From the NCBI GenBank assembly GCA_958496175.1, contig OY292276.1, positions 60,711,080 to 60,775,079 of the forward strand: DNA of 64,000 bases. Reading direction: 5' to 3'. Below the pieces are notes generated by a model. The model made no database searches and was not told the DNA's origin. It saw nothing but the letters and a program-made list of their open reading frames with translations. Each line of letters starts with the position of its first letter. Position 1 is the stretch's first letter. This document shows, in pieces, positions 29,801 to 43,500 of this stretch. This DNA comes from Sisyra terminalis (Eukaryota; Arthropoda; Insecta; Neuroptera; Sisyridae). The translations under genes were made by a program, and so were the position numbers.

Positions 29801-32800
29801 CCCTAAAAAAGAAATTTTCAAATTTGACCATTTTCGAGAAAAATCAACGATGGTTAACCAACGGTTTTTTTTGGCGAAAAATCTTTTTGTCTCGAAATCG
29901 AAAAAGATTGTTATATCATCGTTCTATACATCGTTACGAACCCGAAACTGCCTTTGGTTCGAAAATCATCCCTTATATAACGATGCTACATGCAATTGTT
30001 GAAGAAGCCACATTCGTCTCTCCCTCTTAGTGGGAAGTGTTCATCCCTCAAACTGCCTGTTCATCCCTTAAACGTGGTTTGTTTGGGGAAAAATTTGCAC
30101 AGCATGTACAGTAGGACTTATACTTTCGATTGGCACCCTAAAAAAGAAATTTTCAAATTTGACCATTTTCGAGAAAAATCAACGATGGTTAACCCACGGT
30201 TTTTTTTGGCGAAAAATCTTTTTGTCTCGAAATCGAAAAAGATTGTTATATCATCGTTCTATACATCGTTACGAACCCGAAACTGCCTTTGGTTCGAAAA
30301 TCATCCCTTATATAACGATGCTACATGCAATTGTTGAAGAAGCCACATTCGTCTCTCCCTCTTAGTGGGAAGTGTTCATCCCTCAAACTGCCTGTTCATC
30401 CCTTAAACGTGGTTTGTTTGGGGAAAAATTTGCACAGCATGTACAGTAGGACTTATACTTTCGATTGGCACCCTAAAAAAGAAATTTTCAAATTTGACCA
30501 TTTTCGAGAAAAATCAACGATGGTTAACCCACGGTTTTTTTTGGCGAAAAATCTTTTTGTCTCGAAATCGAAAAAGATTGTTATATCATCGTTCTATACA
30601 TCGTTACGAACCCGAAACTGCCTTTGGTTCGAAAATCATCCCTTATATAACGATGCTACATGCAATTGTTGAAGAAGCCACATTCGTCTCTCCCTCTTAG
30701 TGGGAAGTGTTCATCCCTCAAACTGCCTGTTCATCCCTTAAACGTGGTTTGTTTGGGGAAAAATTTGCACAGCATGTACAGTAGGACTTATACTTTCGAT
30801 GGGCACCCTAAAAAAGAAATTTTCAAATTTGACCATTTTCGAGAAAAATCAACGATGGTTAACCCACGGTTTTTTTTGGCGAAAAATCTTTTTGTCTCGA
30901 AATCGAAAAAGATTGTTATATCATCGTTCTATACATCGTTACGAACCCGAAACTGCCTTTGGTTCGAAAATCATCCCTTATATAACGATGCTACATGCAA
31001 TTGTTGAAGAAGCCACATTCGTCTCTCCCTCTTAGTGGGAAGTGTTCATCCCTCAAACTGCCTGTTCATCCCTTAAACGTGGTTTGTTTGGGGAAAAATT
31101 TGCACAGCATGTACCGTAGTACTTATACTTTCGATTGGCACCCTAAAAAAGAAATTTTCAAATTTGACCATTTTCGAGAAAAATCAACGATGGTTAACCC
31201 ACGGTTTTTTTTGGCGAAAAATCTTTTTGTCTCGAAATCGAAAAAGATTGTTATATTATCGTTCTATACATCGTTACGAACCCGAAACTGCCTTTGGTTC
31301 GAAAATCATCCCTTATATAACGATGCTACATGCAATTGTTGAAGAAGCCACATTCGTCTCTCCCTCTTAGTGGGAAGTGTTCATCCCTCAAACTGCCTGT
31401 TCATCCCTTAAACGTGGTTTGTTTGGAGAAAAATTTGCACAGCATGTACAGTAGGACTTATACTTTCGATTGGCACCGTAAAAAAGAAATTTTCAAATTT
31501 GACCATTTTCGAGAAAAATCAACGATGGTTAACCCACGGTTTTTTTTGGCGAAAAATCTTTTTGTCTCGAAATCGAAAAAGATTGTTATATCATCGTTCT
31601 ATACATCGTTACGAACCCGAAACTGCCTTTGGTTCGAAAATCATCCCTTATATAACGATGCTACATGCAATTGTTGAAGAAGCCACATTCGTCTCTCCCT
31701 CTTAGTGGGAAGTGTTCATCCCTCAAACTGCCTGTTCATCCCTTAAACGTGGTTTGTTTGGAGAAAAATTTGCACAGCATGTACAGTAGGACTTATACTT
31801 TCGATTGGCACCGTAAAAAAGAAATTTTCAAATTTGACCATTTTCGAGAAAAATCAACGATGGTTAACCCACGGTTTTTTTTGGCGAAAAATCTTTTTGT
31901 CTCGAAATCGAAAAAGATTGTTATATCATCGTTCTATACATCGTTACGAACCCGAAACTGCCTTTGGTTCGAAAATCATCCCTTATATAACGATGCTACA
32001 TGCAATTGTTGAAGAAGCCACATTCGTCTCTCCCTCTTAGTGGGAAGTGTTCATCCCTCAAACTGCCTGTTCATCCCTTAAACGTGGTTTGTTTGGAGAA
32101 AAATTTGCACAGCATGTACAGTAGGACTTATACTTTCGATTGGCACCGTAAAAAAGAAATTTTCAAATTTGACCATTTTCGAGAAAAATCAACGATGGTT
32201 AACCCACGGTTTTTTTTGGCGAAAAATCTTTTTGTCTCGAAATCGAAAAAGATTGTTATATCATCGTTCTATACATCGTTACGAACCCGAAACTGCCTTT
32301 GGTTCGAAAATCATCCCTTATATAACGATGCTACATGCAATTGTTGAAGAAGCCACATTCGTCTCTCCCTCTTAGTGGGAAGTGTTCATCCCTCAAACTG
32401 CCTGTTCATCCCTTAAACGTGGTTTGTTTGGGGAAAAATTTGCACAGCATGTACAGTAGGACTTATACTTTCGATTGGCACCCTAAAAAAGAAATTTTCA
32501 AATTTGACCATTTTCGAGAAAAATCAACGATGGTTAACCCACGGTTTTTTTTGGCGAAAAATCTTTTTGTCTCGAAATCGAAAAAGATTGTTATATCATC
32601 GTTCTATACATCGTTACGAACCCGAAACTGCCTTTGGTTCGAAAATCATCCCTTATATAACGATGCTACATGCAATTGTTGAAGAAGCCACATTCGTCTC
32701 TCCCTCTTAGTGGGAAGTGTTCATCCCTCAAACTGCCTGTTCATCCCTTAAACGTGGTTTGTTTGGAGAAAAATTTGCACAGCATGTACAGTAGGACTTA

Positions 32801-33129
32801 TACTTTCGATTGGCACCGTAAAAAAGAAATTTTCAAATTTGACCATTTTCGAGAAAAATCAACGATGGTTAACCCACGGTTTTTTTTGGCGAAAAATCTT
32901 TTTGTCTCGAAATCGAAAAAGATTGTTATATCATCGTTCTATACATCGTTACGAACCCGAAACTGCCTTTGGTTCGAAAATCATCCCTTATATAACGATG
33001 CTACATGCAATTGTTGAAGAAGCCACATTCGTCTCTCCCTCTTAGTGGGAAGTGTTCATCCCTCAAACTGCCTGTTCATCCCTTAAACGTGGTTTGTTTG
33101 GGGAAAAATTTGCACAGCATGTACAGTAG

Positions 33130-36100
33130 TACTTATACTTTCGATTGGCACCCTAAAAAAGAAACTTTCAAATTTGACCATTTTCGAGAAAAATCAACGA
33201 TGGTTAACCCACGGTTTTTTTTGGCGAAAAATCTTTTTGTCTCGAAATCGAAAAAGATTGTTATATCATCGTTCTATACATCGTTACGAACCCGAAACTG
33301 CCTTTGGTTCGAAAATCATCCCTTATATAACGATGCTACATGCAATTGTTGAAGAAGCCACATTCGTCTCTCCCTCTTAGTGGGAAGTGTTCATCCCTCA
33401 AACTGCCTGTTCATCCCTTAAACGTGGTTTGTTTGGGGAAAAATTTGCACAGCATGTACAGTAGGACTTATACTTTCGATTGGCACCCTAAAAAAGAAAT
33501 TTTCAAATTTGACCATTTTCGAGAAAAATCAACGATGGTTAACCCACGGTTTTTTTTGGCGAAAAATCTTTTTGTCTCGAAATCGAAAAAGATTGTTATA
33601 TCATCGTTCTATACATCGTTACGAACCCGAAACTGCCTTTGGTTCGAAAATCATCCCTTATATAACGATGCTACATGCAATTGTTGAAGAAGCCACATTC
33701 GTCTCTCCCTCTTAGTGGGAAGTGTTCATCCCTCAAACTGCCTGTTCATCCCTTAAACGTGGTTTGTTTGGGGAAAAATTTGCACAGCATGTACAGTAGG
33801 ACTTATACTTTCGATTGGCACCCTAAAAAAGAAATTTTCAAATTTGACCATTTTCGAGAAAAATCAACGATGGTTAACCCACGGTTTTTTTTGGCGAAAA
33901 ATCTTTTTGTCTCGAAATCGAAAAAGATTGTTATATCATCGTTCTATACATCGTTACGAACCCGAAACTGCCTTTGGTTCGAAAATCATCCCTTATATAA
34001 CGATGCTACATGCAATTGTTGAAGAAGCCACATTCGTCTCTCCCTCTTAGTGGGAAGTGTTCATCCCTCAAACTGCCTGTTCATCCCTTAAACGTGGTTT
34101 GTTTGGGGAAAAATTTGCACAGCATGTACAGTAGGACTTATACTTTCGATTGGCACCCTAAAAAAGAAATTTTCAAATTTGACCATTTTCGAGAAAAATC
34201 AACGATGGTTAACCCACGGTTTTTTTTGGCGAAAAATCTTTTTGTCTCGAAATCGAAAAAGATTGTTATATCATCGTTCTATACATCGTTACGAACCCGA
34301 AACTGCCTTTGGTTCGAAAATCATCCCTTATATAACGATGCTACATGCAATTGTTGAAGAAGCCACATTCGTCTCTCCCTCTTAGTGGGAAGTGTTCATC
34401 CCTCAAACTGCCTGTTCATCCCTTAAACGTGGTTTGTTTGGGGAAAAATTTGCACAGCATGTACAGTAGGACTTATACTTTCGATTGGCACCCTAAAAAA
34501 GAAATCTTCAAATTTGACCATTTTCGAGAAAAATCAACGATGGTTAACCCACGGTTTTTTTTGGCGAAAAATCTTTTTGTCTCGAAATCGAAAAAGATTG
34601 TTATATCATCGTTCTATACATCGTTACGAACCCGAAACTGCCTTTGGTTCGAAAATCATCCCTTATATAACGATGCTACATGCAATTGTTGAAGAAGCCA
34701 CATTCGTCTCTCCCTCTTAGTGGGAAGTGTTCATCCCTCAAACTGCCTGTTCATCCCTTAAACGTGGTTTGTTTGGGGAAAAATTTGCACAGCATGTACA
34801 GTAGGACTTATACTTTCGATTGGCACCCTAAAAAAGAAATTTTCAAATTTGACCATTTTCGAGAAAAATCAACGATGGTTAACCAACGGTTTTTTTTGGC
34901 GAAAAATCTTTTTGTCTCGAAATCGAAAAAGATTGTTATATCATCGTTCTATACATCGTTACGAACCCGAAACTGCCTTTGGTTCGAAAATCATCCCTTA
35001 TATAACGATGCTACATGCAATTGTTGAAGAAGCCACATTCGTCTCTCCCTCTTAGTGGGAAGTGTTCATCCCTCAAACTGCCTGTTCATCCCTTAAACGT
35101 GGTTTGTTTGGGGAAAAATTTGCACAGCATGTACAGTAGGACTTATACTTTCGATTGGCACCCTAAAAAAGAAATTTTCAAATTTGACCATTTTCGAGAA
35201 AAATCAACGATGGTTAACCCACGGTTTTTTTTGGCGAAAAATCTTTTTGTCTCGAAATCGAAAAAGATTGTTATATCATCGTTCTATACATCGTTACGAA
35301 CCCGAAACTGCCTTTGGTTCGAAAATCATCCCTTATATAACGATGCTACATGCAATTGTTGAAGAAGCCACATTCGTCTCTCCCTCTTAGTGGGAAGTGT
35401 TCATCCCTCAAACTGCCTGTTCATCCCTTAAACGTGGTTTGTTTGGGGAAAAATTTGCACAGCATGTACAGTAGTACTTATACTTTCGATTGGCACCCTA
35501 AAAAAGAAACTTTCAAATTTGACCATTTTCGAGAAAAATCAACGATGGTTAACCCACGGTTTTTTTTGGCGAAAAATCTTTTTGTCTCGAAATCGAAAAA
35601 GATTGTTATATCATCGTTCTATACATCGTTACGAACCCGAAACTGCCTTTGGTTCGAAAATCATCCCTTATATAACGATGCTACATGCAATTGTTGAAGA
35701 AGCCACATTCGTCTCTCCCTCTTAGTGGGAAGTGTTCATCCCTCAAACTGCCTGTTCATCCCTTAAACGTGGTTTGTTTGGGGAAAAATTTGCACAGCAT
35801 GTACAGTAGGACTTATACTTTCGATTGGCACCCTAAAAAAGAAATTTTCAAATTTGACCATTTTCGAGAAAAATCAACGATGGTTAACCCACGGTTTTTT
35901 TTGGCGAAAAATCTTTTTGTCTCGAAATCGAAAAAGATTGTTATATCATCGTTCTATACATCGTTACGAACCCGAAACTGCCTTTGGTTCGAAAATCATC
36001 CCTTATATAACGATGCTACATGCAATTGTTGAAGAAGCCACATTCGTCTCTCCCTCTTAGTGGGAAGTGTTCATCCCTCAAACTGCCTGTTCATCCCTTA

Positions 36101-37230
36101 AACGTGGTTTGTTTGGGGAAAAATTTGCACAGCATGTACAGTAGGACTTATACTTTCGATTGGCACCCTAAAAAAGAAATTTTCAAATTTGACCATTTTC
36201 GAGAAAAATCAACGATGGTTAACCCACGGTTTTTTTTGGCGAAAAATCTTTTTGTCTCGAAATCGAAAAAGATTGTTATATCATCGTTCTATACATCGTT
36301 ACGAACCCGAAACTGCCTTTGGTTCGAAAATCATCCCTTATATAACGATGCTACATGCAATTGTTGAAGAAGCCACATTCGTCTCTCCCTCTTAGTGGGA
36401 AGTGTTCATCCCTCAAACTGCCTGTTCATCCCTTAAACGTGGTTTGTTTGGGGAAAAATTTGCACAGCATGTACAGTAGGACTTATACTTTCGATTGGCA
36501 CCCTAAAAAAGAAATTTTCAAATTTGACCATTTTCGAGAAAAATCAACGATGGTTAACCCACGGTTTTTTTTGGCGAAAAATCTTTTTGTCTCGAAATCG
36601 AAAAAGATTGTTATATCATCGTTCTATACATCGTTACGAACCCGAAACTGCCTTTGGTTCGAAAATCATCCCTTATATAACGATGCTACATGCAATTGTT
36701 GAAGAAGCCACATTCGTCTCTCCCTCTTAGTGGGAAGTGTTCATCCCTCAAACTGCCTGTTCATCCCTTAAACGTGGTTTGTTTGGGGAAAAATTTGCAC
36801 AGCATGTACAGTAGGACTTATACTTTCGATTGGCACCCTAAAAAAGAAATCTTCAAATTTGACCATTTTCGAGAAAAATCAACGATGGTTAACCCACGGT
36901 TTTTTTTGGCGAAAAATCTTTTTGTCTCGAAATCGAAAAAGATTGTTATATCATCGTTCTATACATCGTTACGAACCCGAAACTGCCTTTGGTTCGAAAA
37001 TCATCCCTTATATAACGATGCTACATGCAATTGTTGAAGAAGCCACATTCGTCTCTCCCTCTTAGTGGGAAGTGTTCATCCCTCAAACTGCCTGTTCATC
37101 CCTTAAACGTGGTTTGTTTGGGGAAAAATTTGCACAGCATGTACAGTAGGACTTATACTTTCGATTGGCACCCTAAAAAAGAAATTTTCAAATTTGACCA
37201 TTTTCGAGAAAAATCAACGATGGTTAACCA
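33130..37230 (+). repeat. Higher-order repeat: second independent 7-monomer duplication
   Basis: Four different rare variants each recur after exactly 2345 bp: 'tagtac' at 33130 and 35475, 'gaaact' at 33165 and 35510, 'atcttc' at 34506 and 36851, and 'aaccaac' at 34885 and 37230. The variants differ from those in the 17-21 kb block, so this is a separate duplication event with the same seven-monomer size. Confidence 0.88.
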
Positions 37231-40200
37231 ACGGTTTTTTTTGGCGAAAAATCTTTTTGTCTCGAAATCGAAAAAGATTGTTATATCATCGTTCTATACA
37301 TCGTTACGAACCCGAAACTGCCTTTGGTTCGAAAATCATCCCTTATATAACGATGCTACATGCAATTGTTGAAGAAGCCACATTCGTCTCTCCCTCTTAG
37401 TGGGAAGTGTTCATCCCTCAAACTGCCTGTTCATCCCTTAAACGTGGTTTGTTTGGGGAAAAATTTGCACAGCATGTACAGTAGGACTTATACTTTCGAT
37501 TGGCACCCTAAAAAAGAAATTTTCAAATTTGACCATTTTCGAGAAAAATCAACGATGGTTAACCCACGGTTTTTTTTGGCGAAAAATCTTTTTGTCTCGA
37601 AATCGAAAAAGATTGTTATATCATCGTTCTATACATCGTTACGAACCCGAAACTGCCTTTGGTTCGAAAATCATCCCTTATATAACGATGCTACATGCAA
37701 TTGTTGAAGAAGCCACATTCGTCTCTCCCTCTTAGTGGGAAGTGTTCATCCCTCAAACTGCCTGTTCATCCCTTAAACGTGGTTTGTTTGGGGAAAAATT
37801 TGCACAGCATGTACAGTAGGACTTATACTTTCGATTGGCACCCTAAAAAAGAAATTTTCAAATTTGACCATTTTCGAGAAAAATCAACGATGGTTAACCC
37901 ACGGTTTTTTTTGGCGAAAAATCTTTTTGTCTCGAAATCGAAAAAGATTGTTATATCATCGTTCTATACATCGTTACGAACCCGAAACTGCCTTTGGTTC
38001 GAAAATCATCCCTTATATAACGATGCTACATGCAATTGTTGAAGAAGCCACATTCGTCTCTCCCTCTTAGTGGGAAGTGTTCATCCCTCAAACTGCCTGT
38101 TCATCCCTTAAACGTGGTTTGTTTGGGGAAAAATTTGCACAGCATGTACAGTAGGACTTATACTTTCGATTGGCACCCTAAAAAAGAAATTTTCAAATTT
38201 GACCATTTTCGAGAAAAATCAACGATGGTTAACCCACGGTTTTTTTTGGCGAAAAATCTTTTTGTCTCGAAATCGAAAAAGATTGTTATATCATCGTTCT
38301 TTACATCGTTACGAACCCGAAACTGCCTTTGGTTCGAAAATCATTCCTTATATAACGATGCTACATGCAATTGTTGAAGAAGCCACATTCGTCTCTCCCT
38401 CTTAGTGGGAAGTGTTCATCCCTCAAACTGCCTGTTCATCCCTTAAACGTGGTTTGTTTGGGGAAAAATTTGCACAGCATGTACAGTAGGACTTATACTT
38501 TCGATTGGCACCCTAAAAAAGAAATTTTCAAATTTGACCATTTTCGAGAAAAATCAACGATGGTTAACCCACGGTTTTTTTTGGCGAAAAATCTTTTTGT
38601 CTCGAAATCGAAAAAGATTGTTATATCATCGTTCTATACATCGTTACGAACCCGAAACTGCCTTTGGTTCGAAAATCATCCCTTATATAACGATGCTACA
38701 TGCAATTGTTGAAGAAGCCACATTCGTCTCTCCCTCTTAGTGGGAAGTGTTCATCCCTCAAACTGCCTGTTCATCCCTTAAACGTGGTTTGTTTGGGGAA
38801 AAATTTGCACAGCATGTACAGTAGGACTTATACTTTCGATTGGCACCCTAAAAAAGAAATTTTCAAATTTGACCATTTTCGAGAAAAATCAACGATGGTT
38901 AACCCACGGTTTTTTTTGGCGAAAAATCTTTTTGTCTCGAAATCGAAAAAGATTGTTATATCATCGTTCTATACATCGTTACGAACCCGAAACTGCCTTT
39001 GGTTCGAAAATCATCCCTTATATAACGATGCTACATGCAATTGTTGAAGAAGCCACATTCGTCTCTCCCTCTTAGTGGGAAGTGTTCATCCCTCAAACTG
39101 CCTGTTCATCCCTTAAACGTGGTTTGTTTGGGGAAAAATTTGCACAGCATGTACAGTAGGACTTATACTTTCGATTGGCACCCTAAAAAAGAAATTTTCA
39201 AATTTGACCATTTTCGAGAAAAATCAACGATGGTTAACCCACGGTTTTTTTTGGCGAAAAATCTTTTTGTCTCGAAATCGAAAAAGATTGTTATATCATC
39301 GTTCTATACATCGTTACGAACCCGAAACTGCCTTTGGTTCGAAAATCATCCCTTATATAACGATGCTACATGCAATTGTTGAAGAAGCCACATTCGTCTC
39401 TCCCTCTTAGTGGGAAGTGTTCATCCCTCAAACTGCCTGTTCATCCCTTAAACGTGGTTTGTTTGGGGAAAAATTTGCACAGCATGTACAGTAGGACTTA
39501 TACTTTCGATTGGCACCCTAAAAAAGAAATTTTCAAATTTGACCATTTTCGAGAAAAATCAACGATGGTTAACCCACGGTTTTTTTTGGCGAAAAATCTT
39601 TTTGTCTCGAAATCGAAAAAGATTGTTATATCATCGTTCTATACATCGTTACGAACCCGAAACTGCCTTTGGTTCGAAAATCATCCCTTATATAACGATG
39701 CTACATGCAATTGTTGAAGAAGCCACATTCGTCTCTCCCTCTTAGTGGGAAGTGTTCATCCCTCAAACTGCCTGTTCATCCCTTAAACGTGGTTTGTTTG
39801 GGGAAAAATTTGCACAGCATGTACAGTAGGACTTATACTTTCGATTGGCACCCTAAAAAAGAAATTTTCAAATTTGACCATTTTCGAGAAAAATCAACGA
39901 TGGTTAACCCACGGTTTTTTTTGGCGAAAAATCTTTTTGTCTCGAAATCGAAAAAGATTGTTATATCATCGTTCTATACATCGTTACGAACCCGAAACTG
40001 CCTTTGGTTCGAAAATCATCCCTTATATAACGATGCTACATGCAATTGTTGAAGAAGCCACATTCGTCTCTCCCTCTTAGTGGGAAGTGTTCATCCCTCA
40101 AACTGCCTGTTCATCCCTTAAACGTGGTTTGTTTGGGGAAAAATTTGCACAGCATGTACAGTAGGACTTATACTTTCGATTGGCACCCTAAAAAAGAAAT

Positions 40201-40580
40201 TTTCAAATTTGACCATTTTCGAGAAAAATCAACGATGGTTAACCCACGGTTTTTTTTGGCGAAAAATCTTTTTGTCTCGAAATCGAAAAAGATTGTTATA
40301 TCATCGTTCTATACATCGTTACGAACCCGAAACTGCCTTTGGTTCGAAAATCATCCCTTATATAACGATGCTACATGCAATTGTTGAAGAAGCCACATTC
40401 GTCTCTCCCTCTTAGTGGGAAGTGTTCATCCCTCAAACTGCCTGTTCATCCCTTAAACGTGGTTTGTTTGGGGAAAAATTTGCACAGCATGTACAGTAGG
40501 ACTTATACTTTCGATTGGCACCCTAAAAAAGAAATTTTCAAATTTGACCATTTTCGAGAAAAATCAACGATGGTTAACCA

Positions 40581-43500
40581 ACGGTTTTTTTTGGCGAAAA
40601 ATCTTTTTGTCTCGAAATCGAAAAAGATTGTTATATCATCGTTCTATACATCGTTACGAACCCGAAACTGCCTTTGGTTCGAAAATCATCCCTTATATAA
40701 CGATGCTACATGCAATTGTTGAAGAAGCCACATTCGTCTCTCCCTCTTAGTGGGAAGTGTTCATCCCTCAAACTGCCTGTTCATCCCTTAAACGTGGTTT
40801 GTTTGGGGAAAAATTTGCACAGCATGTACAGTAGGACTTATACTTTCGATTGGCACCCTAAAAAAGAAATTTTCAAATTTGACCATTTTCGAGAAAAATC
40901 AACGATGGTTAACCCACGGTTTTTTTTGGCGAAAAATCTTTTTGTCTCGAAATCGAAAAAGATTGTTATATCATCGTTCTATACATCGTTACGAACCCGA
41001 AACTGCCTTTGGTTCGAAAATCATCCCTTATATAACGATGCTACATGCAATTGTTGAAGAAGCCACATTCGTCTCTCCCTCTTAGTGGGAAGTGTTCATC
41101 CCTCAAACTGCCTGTTCATCCCTTAAACGTGGTTTGTTTGGGGAAAAATTTGCACAGCATGTACAGTAGGACTTATACTTTCGATTGGCACCCTAAAAAA
41201 GAAATTTTCAAATTTGACCATTTTCGAGAAAAATCAACGATGGTTAACCCACGGTTTTTTTTGGCGAAAAATCTTTTTGTCTCGAAATCGAAAAAGATTG
41301 TTATATCATCGTTCTATACATCGTTACGAACCCGAAACTGCCTTTGGTTCGAAAATCATCCCTTATATAACGATGCTACATGCAATTGTTGAAGAAGCCA
41401 CATTCGTCTCTCCCTCTTAGTGGGAAGTGTTCATCCCTCAAACTGCCTGTTCATCCCTTAAACGTGGTTTGTTTGGGGAAAAATTTGCACAGCATGTACA
41501 GTAGGACTTATACTTTCGATTGGCACCCTAAAAAAGAAATTTTCAAATTTGACCATTTTCGAGAAAAATCAACGATGGTTAACCCACGGTTTTTTTTGGC
41601 GAAAAATCTTTTTGTCTCGAAATCGAAAAAGATTGTTATATCATCGTTCTATACATCGTTACGAACCCGAAACTGCCTTTGGTTCGAAAATCATCCCTTA
41701 TATAACGATGCTACATGCAATTGTTGAAGAAGCCACATTCGTCTCTCCCTCTTAGTGGGAAGTGTTCATCCCTCAAACTGCCTGTTCATCCCTTAAACGT
41801 GGTTTGTTTGGGGAAAAATTTGCACAGCATGTACAGTAGGACTTATACTTTCGATTGGCACCCTAAAAAAGAAATTTTCAAATTTGACCATTTTCGAGAA
41901 AAATCAACGATGGTTAACCCACGGTTTTTTTTGGCGAAAAATCTTTTTGTCTCGAAATCGAAAAAGATTGTTATATCATCGTTCTATACATCGTTACGAA
42001 CCCGAAACTGCCTTTGGTTCGAAAATCATCCCTTATATAACGATGCTACATGCAATTGTTGAAGAAGCCACATTCGTCTCTCCCTCTTAGTGGGAAGTGT
42101 TCATCCCTCAAACTGCCTGTTCATCCCTTAAACGTGGTTTGTTTGGGGAAAAATTTGCACAGCATGTACAGTAGGACTTATACTTTCGATTGGCACCCTA
42201 AAAAAGAAATTTTCAAATTTGACCATTTTCGAGAAAAATCAACGATGGTTAACCCACGGTTTTTTTTGGCGAAAAATCTTTTTGTCTCGAAATCGAAAAA
42301 GATTGTTATATCATCGTTCTATACATCGTTACGAACCCGAAACTGCCTTTGGTTCGAAAATCATCCCTTATATAACGATGCTACATGCAATTGTTGAAGA
42401 AGCCACATTCGTCTCTCCCTCTTAGTGGGAAGTGTTCATCCCTCAAACTGCCTGTTCATCCCTTAAACGTGGTTTGTTTGGGGAAAAATTTGCACAGCAT
42501 GTACAGTAGGACTTATACTTTCGATTGGCACCCTAAAAAAGAAATTTTCAAATTTGACCATTTTCGAGAAAAATCAACGATGGTTAACCCACGGTTTTTT
42601 TTGGCGAAAAATCTTTTTGTCTCGAAATCGAAAAAGATTGTTATATCATCGTTCTATACATCGTTACGAACCCGAAACTGCCTTTGGTTCGAAAATCATC
42701 CCTTATATAACGATGCTACATGCAATTGTTGAAGAAGCCACATTCGTCTCTCCCTCTTAGTGGGAAGTGTTCATCCCTCAAACTGCCTGTTCATCCCTTA
42801 AACGTGGTTTGTTTGGGGAAAAATTTGCACAGCATGTACAGTAGGACTTATACTTTCGATTGGCACCCTAAAAAAGAAATTTTCAAATTTGACCATTTTC
42901 GAGAAAAATCAACGATGGTTAACCCACGGTTTTTTTTGGCGAAAAATCTTTTTGTCTCGAAATCGAAAAAGATTGTTATATCATCGTTCTATACATCGTT
43001 ACGAACCCGAAACTGCCTTTGGTTCGAAAATCATCCCTTATATAACGATGCTACATGCAATTGTTGAAGAAGCCACATTCGTCTCTCCCTCTTAGTGGGA
43101 AGTGTTCATCCCTCAAACTGCCTGTTCATCCCTTAAACGTGGTTTGTTTGGGGAAAAATTTGCACAGCATGTACAGTAGGACTTATACTTTCGATTGGCA
43201 CCCTAAAAAAGAAATTTTCAAATTTGACCATTTTCGAGAAAAATCAACGATGGTTAACCCACGGTTTTTTTTGGCGAAAAATCTTTTTGTCTCGAAATCG
43301 AAAAAGATTGTTATATCATCGTTCTATACATCGTTACGAACCCGAAACTGCCTTTGGTTCGAAAATCATCCCTTATATAACGATGCTACATGCAATTGTT
43401 GAAGAAGCCACATTCGTCTCTCCCTCTTAGTGGGAAGTGTTCATCCCTCAAACTGCCTGTTCATCCCTTAAACGTGGTTTGTTTGGGGAAAAATTTGCAC

